Positions 23,554-33,352 of a DNA stretch of 64,000 nt are shown here, in pieces. Source of the stretch: Marsupella aquatica (Eukaryota > Marchantiophyta); the NCBI GenBank assembly GCA_973895155.1, contig OZ316899.1, positions 10,664,001-10,728,000 of the forward strand, given 5' to 3'. The stretch's first letter is position 1, and each line of letters begins with the position of its first letter. Position numbers and translations under genes: made by a program. The notes below the pieces were generated by a model, which was not told the DNA's origin, ran no database searches, and saw nothing but the letters and a program-made list of their open reading frames with translations.

Positions 23554-23843
23554 TCATCTCCTCTCCCATGAAATGCCTTGTAATGTATGCACGACCGTTG
23601 GCTCAGTCTGGTCCCTGGCCTCTCGTCTGGCCGTGCCTCTGGTTCCCCCATGTCGGTAGGAGACTCACTTCTCCTTACCGACTCTTCTTCTGGTATGTCT
23701 TCTTCGACGCCACTTCCAGTTTTGGAGCTACCAGCTCTTTTTGCCCCTCTCAGTTGCTGTGTATCATGCCACCCGGCGAGCTGCTGCAGTCGAGCTCGCT
23801 CCCGTTGAATCACTCTTTCTTCCCTCGGCGTAAGGTCAGTCAT
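23554..23843 (-). pseudogene. start of internal ORF of the giant-LTR element (probable gag N-terminus)
   Basis: The frame opens MTDLTPREERVIQRERARLQQL about 65 bp after the primer site and is charged and low in hydrophobics, with an acidic EEDIPEEES run. It runs into the LTR remnant after HGRGDED, so all downstream coding is deleted. Position after the primer site suggests gag; the sequence alone does not prove it. Confidence 0.5.
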
Positions 23844-23890
23844 TACCTACGCTTCCTTTCTAACTTCATATCTCACGGCTTAAGAAATGC

Positions 23891-23908
23891 CCCCTCCATC
23901 TAGCGCCA
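23891..23908 (-). other. primer binding site of the giant-LTR element
   Basis: Four bases after the LTR end the minus strand reads TGGCGCTAGATGGAGGGG. A PBS must begin TGG (complement of tRNA CCA) and lie 0-5 nt from the LTR, and both hold. I cannot assign the tRNA. Confidence 0.65.
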
Positions 23909-24829
23909 AAAATGTGGTGCGTCCCATGGCTCCCTAAACCCAAGAAACCCCCCAACTCAAGCCGATTCCCGCAGGTTTCGCGCTTGGCGAGGCCGTTTCC
24001 GCGGCTTAGCGGCATGGGACACTGCTAACCTTCTACTACTACTATTAACATTTTACACACATATACTGGACAGATCCTTCATTGGGTCATGAGATACGTA
24101 GCCGGCCTAATCTAGGCCTTCCCTCGTCTTCCCCTCCGTCTTGTTAGGTATGTTTGGATTCCGCCGCCGGAATGATCCCCAATAGGCTTGGTTAAGCCGC
24201 TAAGACCTCTCTCAGCTCGACACATCCAACTCTCACTCCCCTGCTTACTTTCCTTCCTTCTGTTGGTTGATGTGGGCACACTTCACACAAGTTAATGCGA
24301 CACACAAATAGCAAAATGACTCCTTCTGACTGAGTCATACCATGCACTTGCCATACAAACAGTACATCTCATACACAAGCTCTGCGAACTAAGCCGTGAG
24401 GCCAACTCTATTCAGCTCTTAGGCATGAGGAAACATGAATATACACAAGGGTCACTGTATGACTAACCGAGAGCTTCCCTTACTACTTGATCCCAGCCCG
24501 GCTGGTGCAAACTAAAAACTTGCTAAAGAAGAGGCCCTGAGCTCCCCGCTGCCCAGGTACTTATCCTGGTAGTGGATCCGCCTAATTCTTTGCAGCGTAA
24601 GCCTAATCTACCTAACAGTAATCTACTTGCCCGGATCTACCTATGTACAGCAAGGCAGGAGCACAAGTGTTGCTCCTACCAGTGGAACCGCAATCCCACT
24701 AAGCTAAGTGTCAGGGCCGCTCCTGGTCCTGATCCTAATCCTAAACTTGGAGATCAGCGCCCGCCCTGCCCACTCACGCCTCCTCCCTCCACGTCCGCCC
24801 TTCCTAAAAGGAACGGTGCCCTTGCACCG

Positions 24830-27800
24830 TCACGACACCGGTGGTGGATCCTCAATGGACGCCCCCAACGCTTCCTCCTCAGCCACTGCCGTAGGTCCGT
24901 TTTCTGACAGATTACCTGCCCTTGACTGAGTCAACTCTCTATCGGCCTGACTGGGTCCACCATCGGCGTCGGCATCGGCTCGGGAGTCATTCTCGGCTAC
25001 GGCCTCAGCCTCGGCTATGGTCTCACCGGCCTGCTCAAGAGGCGGATCTGGGATACCGGCCTCATTACTGAGTAGTTCGGCTTGGGCCGCACCATCCCCA
25101 CCCTTGATGATAGCGGAATCTATTGCCGTATTCATGCCGGAGGATGGTGCTGGGTCTACCTCCTTGGTCACCACGGCCTGTGGGGTCGGATTACTCCTTG
25201 ACCCTGAAGGTTTCCGCTTCTTCTTCCTTTCTGGTTCGGCAGCTGGTCCTTTCCCCTTCCCACTTACTTCCGGCACTGGTGCAGGTGGCGCGGCTTTTTC
25301 TTCGGCCAGTACCACTCCTGGTAACTTGGTTGCCCCAATTGGAGTTGGGCCTGATGAAGACAAGCACTTAAATACTGCGGCTTGTTTCTTCAGCCGCTCC
25401 GTTTGGTTGTCGGCCCGCCGTTGGAGGTTCTCCATCTTCCTCGTGATTTCCTCCAACTCCTCCTGGGTCTCATCCAGGTCCTTGCGCGCCTCCTCTAGTT
25501 CCTTCTGGGCTTCCTCCCGTTCTTGTTTCAAGGTAGTCCTCTCCTCCCGGGTTGCTCTTAGCTCCTTGTCGAGCTCTGCAATGATGACAGACTCCATCTG
25601 GTTCATCTTGGCGTAAGTCTGATCGAGCATCTCGTCCTTCTCCCTTAGGTCGGCCTTGAAGCTGGCCATCAGGGACGCAAGCTCCTGCTGCAGCGCCATA
25701 ATCCCTTGATAGGATTTCCCTAACTCGGCCTCCTTCTGCTCAAGGGCTCCGCGGATTTTCTCGAGCTCCTCCTTCAACGCCCATTCCTTTCTTTGGGTCT
25801 CCGCCATGGCCCGGCTGTTGGCTGTTATGTGGGCCTCCTCTATATTCTTCAGCTCTCGCTTCCACTTCTCCCTCTCTTTGATCGTATCGGCCAACTCTCC
25901 CTGCGTCTGAGTCAGTTTATCCTTGATATTCCGATTATCAGCCTGTGCGGTGTCCAACTGCCCCTGCATGATGTTCAGCTCATGCCGTTTAATCCGCAGT
26001 TCATCTTGGGCTTTCTTGGCCGCCCTTAGGTCTTCAATCTCGGCTTCCATTTTCCTAAGCCGCCAAATGACCTCGTCCTTCTTGCTTCTCTCTAAAGCCA
26101 CCGCTTCTTCTAATTGGTGCTTCTCCAACTGCTCCCTATGGAAAAAGGGTCCTACCTCCAACTCCTCTCCAAAGATGCCGAGTGCAAGTTCCCCACACAT
26201 CTCACCATACTCCATGGCTCTATTCTTAGCGTAGGTGGAGTAAGTAGGAGTGATCGGCATCGCCCATCGCGGCCTCTGCTCCCAAGCCGTCTTGCGGATC
26301 TCTTCAATCGTGGCTAGAGGTTTGCTTCCTTTTTCGGCTAGCCGCCTGATGTCCTCCGGCCAATCTCCTCCTGGTAAATCCTTTTCCCTAGCCAGGGCTG
26401 CCTCCTCTTCCTGCCTGATTCGCTCCTGAAATTCTTGCGCCGTCTGTTTTATGCCGTCAAAGCTCGGGGGAGCAACATCTGGTGGGGGAGACTCAGGGCT
26501 ACTCTGCTGGTTGGGGTCCCCTCGTACTACCCTTGGAAGCGTGGGGACCAACCGGCCACAGGTCCTTACTCCTGGAACGTGATGGTCCGACCCATAGCCG
26601 GAATTATCATGGCTGCAGTCCTCCATTGCCTCCTGTACTTCTTGGACGTCCGGCTTCTCCCTCTCCTCTTCGTCGGTAGGAGCTTCAGGAAATTCCGCCT
26701 CAGATTCAGAGCTTGAGACTCCCACATACATTCGAACACCTAGCTTGGATTCCGGCCTGATTCTCTCCTTGTCTCCAGCAAAGGGGTTTTCTCTTGTGAG
26801 CCGGTGTAGGCCTACCTCTGGAGTAGTGTCCTGCATTGTTGCCGTTGCCGTTGTCGTTGCCGATGCCGATCTCTTTTCTTTCTCCAGTAGTTTCAGCAGA
26901 CTCTGCATGCCTGGTTGCTGCATTGGCAAGTCCTCCGTCCTTGGCCTAAACACCTGCTCGATCGTAGGGCTAACAGGTGGTTGAGGCTTCTCTGCTAACG
27001 GCCTCGGCGTTGGAGCTTCCTCGGGTGCCCTTACCTGCAGGGGAAGTACTGGGGCAAAAGTCTGACCTCTGGCATACCGGCACAACAGCGGCATGTGATA
27101 GCCAAGCCGCGACACGCTCCCCATGCCGATTACCTGCTGCTCCTCCTTTAAGATCTTCTTCAATTGGTTGAGGAGGTACCTGTTGTAGTCCCGGCTTGGG
27201 TCTGGCCTCTCTGCCAGATAGACCTGTGCTTTGCCGATCTCTGCCCTCGGCAAGTTACAATGCATGGTCACCCGCAAGAAGTCGATCATCTCTCCTATGT
27301 GCAGGTTGGTGCAGGTGTTCCGGAAGAAGCCATTCTTCGTTGATGGCCCGGGGAACGACCGGAACTCCTTGTCAGGCAAGGTCTTCCTGGTATCAACTTT
27401 GGTCTTATTGCCTATCGGCAAGCCAAACACTTCGGCAATCACTTTGGGAGTAAGATAGAAATCCTTCCCATATATCCTCATGCAATTGGTCTCGGGTTCC
27501 CATGACCCCACGAATTCTAATAGGTCTGACTCCGGTACCTCCGACTTCAGCCATGGTAATCTTACAAAGGCCTCTAAGCTGGATCCGACCATGAAGCCTT
27601 GGTACTTCTTGGTCTGCATGGCCGTAAAGCATGCATCCTCCTCCCGTGCAAAATGTAGTTGCACCTCCACCGGTAGGGTTGCCGCCCAGCCCTTCCAGGT
27701 GTCATCCCTGGTTGGAATGGCCTTGATGGGATCGACCTCCTCCTCTTTGGCTTCTCCCTGCCTCCTGCTCTGCTGCTCGGCTGGCTTCTTTGGTGCCGCC

Positions 27801-28210
27801 GACCTCGTTCTTTTTGCCGGGGTGGCTTCATCGTTGACGGCTCCCTTCCTCTTCATCTCTGCTGCCGTGGAGGTTTCTCCTAGTACCGTTGCTTGGGTCC
27901 ACCTTTCCGTGCTACCCTTTAATTCCCAGTGTATGTCGTTGCAGTTCTTGATGGCCTCTCGGATGCCGACGACGCTGTCTTTGCAAAACAGAAGATTGTC
28001 GAGTTGATTGGAAGTAGGAGTCCACAAGAACTCGTCCTTGATGAGTTCGCCTCCTAAGAAAGCCGTCTTCTGCAGCTCCCACAATCGAGCGAGCTCCTGC
28101 CGTTCTCGAGCTGCCCTTTCTGATTCCTCGTCCTCGTAAGTCTTGATGTACTCAGTTGCCCGTTCGAACAGGCATCCCCAGAAATGTGCCGCTTGATTGA
28201 CGTTGCTCAT
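24830..28210 (-). CDS. 1,126-residue LTR-encoded protein: plant-mobile-like domain plus long coiled coil
   Basis: The frame is fully open and starts MSNVNQAAHFWGCLFERA. Residues about 170-385 (YLTPKVIAEVFGLPIG, then GEMIDFLRVTMHCNLPRAEIGKA, MPLLCRYARG) resemble the 'putative plant transposon protein' segment found in ORFs of some plant retroelements. There follows a Pro/Glu-rich linker, a heptad-rich coiled coil at about 690-945 and a basic patch ERKKKRKPSGSRS near 1000, possibly nuclear. There is no reverse transcriptase, protease or integrase. The plus-strand relative (38539-41937) aligns throughout, so the frame is an ancestral feature of the LTR. Role unknown; perhaps an accessory or structural protein. 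Confidence 0.75.
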   Translation of the reverse strand: MSNVNQAAHFWGCLFERATEYIKTYEDEESERAARERQELARLWELQKTAFLGGELIKDEFLWTPTSNQLDNLLFCKDSVVGIREAIKNCNDIHWELKGSTERWTQATVLGETSTAAEMKRKGAVNDEATPAKRTRSAAPKKPAEQQSRRQGEAKEEEVDPIKAIPTRDDTWKGWAATLPVEVQLHFAREEDACFTAMQTKKYQGFMVGSSLEAFVRLPWLKSEVPESDLLEFVGSWEPETNCMRIYGKDFYLTPKVIAEVFGLPIGNKTKVDTRKTLPDKEFRSFPGPSTKNGFFRNTCTNLHIGEMIDFLRVTMHCNLPRAEIGKAQVYLAERPDPSRDYNRYLLNQLKKILKEEQQVIGMGSVSRLGYHMPLLCRYARGQTFAPVLPLQVRAPEEAPTPRPLAEKPQPPVSPTIEQVFRPRTEDLPMQQPGMQSLLKLLEKEKRSASATTTATATMQDTTPEVGLHRLTRENPFAGDKERIRPESKLGVRMYVGVSSSESEAEFPEAPTDEEEREKPDVQEVQEAMEDCSHDNSGYGSDHHVPGVRTCGRLVPTLPRVVRGDPNQQSSPESPPPDVAPPSFDGIKQTAQEFQERIRQEEEAALAREKDLPGGDWPEDIRRLAEKGSKPLATIEEIRKTAWEQRPRWAMPITPTYSTYAKNRAMEYGEMCGELALGIFGEELEVGPFFHREQLEKHQLEEAVALERSKKDEVIWRLRKMEAEIEDLRAAKKAQDELRIKRHELNIMQGQLDTAQADNRNIKDKLTQTQGELADTIKEREKWKRELKNIEEAHITANSRAMAETQRKEWALKEELEKIRGALEQKEAELGKSYQGIMALQQELASLMASFKADLREKDEMLDQTYAKMNQMESVIIAELDKELRATREERTTLKQEREEAQKELEEARKDLDETQEELEEITRKMENLQRRADNQTERLKKQAAVFKCLSSSGPTPIGATKLPGVVLAEEKAAPPAPVPEVSGKGKGPAAEPERKKKRKPSGSRSNPTPQAVVTKEVDPAPSSGMNTAIDSAIIKGGDGAAQAELLSNEAGIPDPPLEQAGETIAEAEAVAENDSRADADADGGPSQADRELTQSRAGNLSENGPTAVAEEEALGASIEDPPPVS

Positions 28211-28222
28211 ACCCTCCTTAGG

Positions 28223-28471
28223 TCAATCGTCGGTATCTACTCTCTCCCCGAGTGCTTCCCTAAGCAGCTGACAGTAGTTGGCCTCCCGTAGTCGTCTGCC
28301 TAGTTTGTGCTCGCAAATGAGCCACCATCTCCTACAAGCGCTCCTTACCCCTCTCCTCTTCAGGTCCTTCCTCCCGTTGATCCTTCCTAGCCGCCGATGC
28401 TTAACGCGCCCTAACCCTAATCGAGTTTTCTCCCACAGCGTCCTTACCTCCGGCCTCGGCCCGGGTTCCAT
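28223..28471 (-). CDS. short ORF just upstream of the LTR-encoded protein
   Basis: An 82-codon Arg-rich frame (MEPGPRPEVRTLWEKTRLGLG) ends 12 bp before the main start. The related copy preserves the first codons (MEPESRLKVRTLGE at 38287) but then has a stop. It may be an upstream ORF controlling the long frame, an upstream coding segment, or chance. Confidence 0.3.
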   Translation of the reverse strand: MEPGPRPEVRTLWEKTRLGLGRVKHRRLGRINGRKDLKRRGVRSACRRWWLICEHKLGRRLREANYCQLLREALGERVDTDD

Positions 28472-28586
28472 GGTCGCCCCTAATTGTTTATATTTTCCTT
28501 GTTTTGTCCCTATACTAAGGTGTTTCTAGGGTGCCTTCCTGCTTTACCCACTTAACTGGCCGAGTGATTCCTGTCTAGGCATCACA

Positions 28587-28591
28587 CAACT
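28587..28591 (+). other. right copy of target site duplication CAACT
   Basis: It follows GGCATCACA at 28578-28586; partner of 23283-23287. Confidence 0.8.
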
Positions 28592-28600
28592 ACAAATCCT

Positions 28601-28909
28601 TTAATATATTAGTAATAATTTATGGATAAAGTTGTGAAGCTGTGTATGTAGGGTCTCTTGCCCCGCCGGGATACACGCCAACTGGTTCTGGTAATAAGTG
28701 ATGAACTTTTGGATATCACCCCTGAAGCTCATCTCCGTTACACAATTTTGAGCGTGCCGCTCTGGGTACTTAGTGGTGACATGAGCACAAAGACCCTCAA
28801 CCAGGTTTTCCCAAGTTAATGGCAAGGAGGAGTCTTCCCTCGACTTCTTCCATGACTTGTGCCAAGTCAAGGCATAGTCCTTCAGGTAAGGAGCAGCTGC
28901 ATAGCCCAA
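28601..28909 (-). pseudogene. G1 gag middle region
   Basis: GYAAAPYLKDYALTWHKSW, then TWENLVEGLCAHVTTKYPERHAQN and FITYYQNQLACIPAG are the capsid region of a Ty3/gypsy gag. The frame ends near LHNFIHKLL; the conserved continuation lies across the nested insertion at 23282. An in-frame stop lies just before the insertion point. Confidence 0.8.
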
Positions 28910-28918
28910 GTGGAACGC

Positions 28919-29653
28919 TCAACGCACGCTTGGAGATGAATCTCCATTGTGGAGAGCCAACTCAGGAACTTTTGTCCACTTTGTTTGTAGGCCCCGTCGT
29001 AAGTTGGAGGAGTACCACTGGTTCACTTGGAACATACTCCGTCCAACTACCATTCCCCCCTTGGGATGCATCGCACTTTGACTACCCAAACTAAGTAAGT
29101 ACTTAATCTGGGCCCCCTTGTTGTGTTCCAACTGCTCATAAATGAGTCGCTGGTCTTGAGTCAATGGACCCAAACCGTTGTCCACGGTTGGGCCCTTGCG
29201 GGTTGTATGAGGACGGTCCTCCAACCATCTTTCCTTTGCAGGCTGCCTATCCTTAGGTTCTCTTGTGGATTTTGGTGACACCCCCCGCGTCCTGCGAGCA
29301 CCATGACCTCCCGGGACTGAGGTATCACCCGCATCGCCCTGGTTCTGCTTGGTCAAATTATCCACGATGACATCCGGCTTGACATCATCCTCTAGTTCCG
29401 CATCCAACCCTCTCAAGGCTGGGATCAGTTCCTCCTCTAGGTCTTGACCCTCTTCCTCCAATTCAGCTTTTGCATCATTGTTGCTTCCATCCGAGTCGGA
29501 GCCGTCATCGTCCGACCCGTTCTTTGAAGGATCAGCCACCTCCTTCCCTTTAAGTTGATGGCGCTCTGCACTTGACGTGTTTGCCAGGGCGGTCGACGGT
29601 TTGGCCGTTGCGTCTTCATCATCCTGCTTGTAATGTTTGTCTAGGGAAGTCAA
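28919..29653 (-). pseudogene. G1 gag N-terminal region
   Basis: The frame has an acidic, Ser-rich leader (GSDDDGSDSDGSN, LEEEGQDLEEEL), then a conserved-looking segment TQDQRLIYEQLEHNKGAQIK before the capsid part. It is shifted relative to the next fragment. No enzymatic motif. Confidence 0.65.
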
Positions 29654-29875
29654 CCCGTCCTCCTTCTATTTGTCTTAGACTTGGGCTCTTCCCTTGGCGG
29701 GGGGAGCTTGTTTGCCACTCTTTGATTGAGTGTTTTTAGCCATTTTTCCCAACGACCAAATCTTCCCGCAGTCAACCCACCGTGCACTTTGAAGCACTAA
29801 GTCCCCGCAAACATCCGTTAAGATTTTTGGATTCCAACTTAGCACAACCCCGGCCCGGTGTCTATGCCAGCAATC

Positions 29876-29887
29876 GCTCTAATACCA
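29876..29887 (-). other. primer binding site of G1
   Basis: The minus strand reads TGGTATTAGAGC four bases after the LTR end ACCA. This is one base from TGGTATCAGAGC, the initiator-Met tRNA site common in plant chromoviruses. Confidence 0.85.
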
Positions 29888-29891
29888 CAAG

Positions 29892-31362
29892 TGGTGGACC
29901 TAGCCACCCAGCGCCCTCACCAATCCCAGCACTCACGCCTTAGTGCTCCTGGTGCCCGAACACCTCCACGGAGTACCTCGAGCAAGCACCCTAGTGCCCC
30001 TTGCACCACCAGTGGCCCCTCCCATATGAAGCCGCACTTGCTCACCTACACAACCGCTACTCAACGGTCCTCACTGTTTGCACAAGCAACCAAGCACCTT
30101 GGTAAGTAACCCTTCAGGATCTAGAACTCACCAAGTCTAGCATCCTAACTCAAGCTCAACAAACATTGGTAAATAGGTTAGCAATAGGTCCTCCCAATGC
30201 CATAAGCCGGAACCAGAACCCACGCCCACTGTTTGTCTAGAACAGCTCCTTCCATGGGCGCGGCCCGGGTTCCCCCTTGTACTTATCCATCACCAACTGA
30301 CCACCCTAACCTCAGGACATGTTCATGGCCCAAGTAGCGTAGCTTGTCCTAAAGCTTGTCCCAACACGTCGGGACCAGAATGGCCCCACCTCTAGCAACC
30401 AACTCCCAAATTGCCTCACTGACGGTCTAGGGACCAAGCACTCTTGGAACTCAACCTCCACACCTACTTGGCCTTGCCTCCTCAATGCAAGCTCCCTTGG
30501 GAGACAAAATGCAACTGGGCCGCTGTTGGGCAGGATTTGGCAAGCGGACAAGTTAACACCCGCAAACCCCAAGAACCCATGGTGCCCCAAAACCCAGCTG
30601 ATCTCAAGAGGGCGTAGCCCTCCTCAAGAGATTTCCAACGCACTCAAGAAGTCCTCCAACGGACTTCCCGTTGGGAATATATTATTGTTTCCGTTTGGCA
30701 GTTTCCCTTAGTGTCGCGATCGCCGCGGCTCACGACTTTGGCTCACCCTTAGCCCCCAGGGAGACACCACTCCCCTCATATATTCTTCTGGAGACCTGCC
30801 ACCCCCGGACTAAACATTTGGCCTCCAACCCGGAACCTATCGCGCATAACGGGCGGCCACCAACTGACAACGCCCATAACTCTCTCGTTAGGCATCCGCA
30901 AGCGGAGTGCCTTAGCCCGTTGGGATCGGGCAGACCCAGTGCTCATGCCTAGGCCCTCAGGTCTCATCGCCGCTTGGGGCCCCGGATAGGCCCAACCCGG
31001 ATCGGACCATAACTTGTGCCCCAAGCGTCCATTGCCCATGGCGTCAACTCCATTGGCCTTGGGCCCAAGAGGAGCTCACACCCAAGCCCTCAGAACTCAA
31101 AGTCCATCCGGAGGTCCGGACGGTTGTTCTTGAGCCCGGCCCATTTCCGCTTGACACAACCAGCTCTCAGCTAGCCCAAGTCCTTAATGTGTGTCACCAG
31201 CTTGGCTCCTTGCCTTCGCTAGCTCCACGTCTCGTCGCTCACAAGTCTCCCCATGCTAAGTCCTCCCCAGATGGCCTATCCGCGCCTAGACCATAAGGGA
31301 GCTTGGCATCGGAGTCAGCGACGCCGAAGCTAAGTGTTAAGGTAGTCGAGTTCCGCGACTCA
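29892..31362 (-). repeat. 5' LTR of G1, about 1.47 kb
   Basis: Right edge TGAGTCGCGGAAC (minus strand) at 31362; left edge ACCA at 29892 just before the primer site. It matches 17726-18860 and, inverted, 43139-44629. Confidence 0.85.
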
Positions 31363-32621
31363 GGGGGGACTTCAGTTGTGTGATCTCACGTAGACTGAGC
31401 AACCGGGAGGAGCTCTGTGCAAGGAAGGCTGGGCTTGGAAGCTGTGTGTTGGGAAGAACTTGGTTGTGCTATTACTCAGGGAGTGATCAGCATGCTTCAC
31501 AGCAAGAGTTGGCTAGGTTTGTAAGCTGGATTGTGGCTCTTTCTAGTAGGCAACGCCACTGGGTTCTTTTCCCCCAATACAGAGCCTTGGTGACAGGTGA
31601 TGTGTTGGTGATTGTAAAATGTGGGGAGGATTTCAATGTGATTTGCGGTGAGCACATTAGGAAGGCTGAGATACTGATTGAGGGGCAGCAGGAGGAGCAT
31701 TTACAATTTAGTATGGCAAGGCTACGTGATCCATGGGGAGTCTCGGCTTTGTCTGGTAGAGAGCACTAAGGGATTTATGGCCAGAGCTGAGCTTGCAGGG
31801 CAAGCGTGAGGCCGGGCCTCATTGCAGTCTGGGGTAGATTGTTGTTAGGCCTGGTACCAGCTTTGAAGTCGAGTCAACTGTGCATGCGTAATTTGCCATT
31901 CTAAAATGGAGGTTGAGATCTGTATGTGCCCCCAAGAATGAAGTGTAGTGAAGGAGGTTGAGTTCAGGATTGAGTTTGCAAGGCAATTACGGGATTGGTT
32001 CGTGTCCAATCTGCCGTTGCAATCTGGAGTGAGACGGGCTCAAGTTCAGGATTGAGCTTGCATGGCAAGCACGTCGCAATCTGGAGTAGACAGCCTTCGG
32101 GCCTATTGTTCGGATCAAGTGTTCTCAGTGAACTATTGTGCACATCTTTGAATCTAATTGAGTTTTCCTCTTAGGTGTAATAGAGGGGTTAAGCCCTTAA
32201 GGATAGAAAAGTTATCTTATGTGAAAAAAATAGTTTTCAATGACCATGTTGAGGACCTTGAATGACTATTTAAGCATCTGTGAGTATATTAAGCTTGAAT
32301 CATGCCAAGGTGCATATAAAGATGTTATGGTCCCTCATCCAACTCAATAAGTGAAAGAGGAATAAAACCATAAATGGATTGGTATTGGGAAAATCTGATA
32401 GCGAGGAGAGACCTACTTCAACCCCTCAAGCAAAGGTTTAACTTTGGAATTGAGATTCAACTTTTCACAAATTTGAGTTAGACGGCTAATTCTAAGGTGA
32501 ATTAATCAGTGCATTTCAGCAACAAGTAGCTCAATCTTTTATCAAGGTTGTGTTACCCCACCTTCCAGTAGTTCATGAAAAAAATTACACCAACTAAGTG
32601 ATGGAAATTGAGGAGTTATTC

Positions 32622-33352
32622 CATCCGGAATTTGAGCCGGTTTCCATCCGGTTTTTGAACCGGTTTTTGATCCGGTTTGGACATACCATCCGGTAGAAAA
32701 ATTACTATAACTCTCAAACCATTTATCCAAATCAAGATCTGTAAAGTGTGTTGGAAAGCTCTTTCCGATGCGGTTAAGATATATATAAAGAAGTCTGAAA
32801 ATGGACTCGAAATGACCCACTTAATATTATGAGACTCCAACCGGTGCAACCAAGAGATATCCGAGATTTCCGGACAAATAATGGAATGAAGATTTTGAAG
32901 CGTTGTTTCCACACCATTTGACCTTCAAGATGTCTGACTTTGGACCAATAGGAAGCATGATCCATGGCTAAAGACCTTAACCAATCAAAATGGTTGGATA
33001 AGTATGAAAAGATATACCCATTCATTGGAAGATGGAGAGACTCGATAGTCAAATTCTTATTACTCTGGCACTCCTACATTTTACTTATACCAATGGACAT
33101 TATCTCAAGACCTCATTTTTGGAAACCTTTCACTTTAAAACCAAGAAATGTACTACTTGCTTACTATTTTACTACTACCTTTGGAGGTGTCACTTTCATG
33201 CCAAACCCTCTCAACTCCATTGATCCAGTAGTAGACTCCACATCGGTGAAGCCTGACACTTCAACTCCCGAAGAGTAAAAAGTTATTCCATCCGGAAGTT
33301 GAACCGGCTTCCCATCCGGTTTCCCACCCGGTTTTTGATCCGGTTTCGTGTT
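32622..33352 (+). repeat. two ATCCGG/ACCGG boxes
   Basis: 32622-32692 and 33282-33352 each open with TTATTCCATCCGGAA.TTGA and contain about five CCGG words spaced 12-16 bp, such as GATCCGGTTT. The two boxes align with each other with substitutions and lie about 660 bp apart in the same orientation. Confidence 0.6.

Larger units (their letters stand above)
23288..28586 (-). mobile_element. giant-LTR retroelement, internally deleted (LTR, leader, partial LTR)
   Basis: On the minus strand: a 4,674-bp unit (28586-23913) from TGTGATGCC to GCACCACA; a primer-binding-like TGGCGCTAGATGGAGGGG after TTTT; a leader with a short ORF; then at 23553-23288 a direct repeat of the last 266 bp of the unit, ending in the same GCACCACA. 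The whole is flanked by CAACT. I read this as a full 5' LTR, the start of the internal region, and the 3' remnant of the second LTR, with the rest deleted. The two LTR ends differ at four sites by eye, all transitions. Confidence 0.75.
23913..28586 (-). repeat. giant LTR, 4,674 bp, with internal ORF
   Basis: Edges are set by the TSD on the right and by the primer site and remnant LTR on the left. The unit contains 376 bp upstream of a 1,126-codon ORF and about 900 bp downstream. A second copy at 38170-42843 has the same length by my count. Confidence 0.75.
17726..31362 (-). mobile_element. Ty3/gypsy chromovirus G1, interrupted by a nested giant-LTR element
   Basis: Read on the minus strand the order is: 5' LTR 31362-29892; Met-tRNA-like PBS 29887-29876; gag 29653-28592; nested insertion 28586-23288; rest of gag and protease to 22314; RT, RNase H, integrase and chromodomain to 19354; purine tract 18875-18861; 3' LTR from 18860 to 17726, where it is truncated next to G0. 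Pol frames are shifted against each other, so the element is inactive. Confidence 0.85.

Noticed and set aside
23913-24713. An alternative 0.8-kb LTR starting TGACACTTAG next to the giant ORF
   Set aside because: No second copy of that start is seen, while the TSDs place the true ends at TGTGATGCC and GCACCACA, giving the 4,674-bp unit.
25017-25616. Plus-strand 199-codon frame
   Set aside because: It is the opposite strand of the coiled-coil coding region; Ser-rich low-complexity translation is a shadow.
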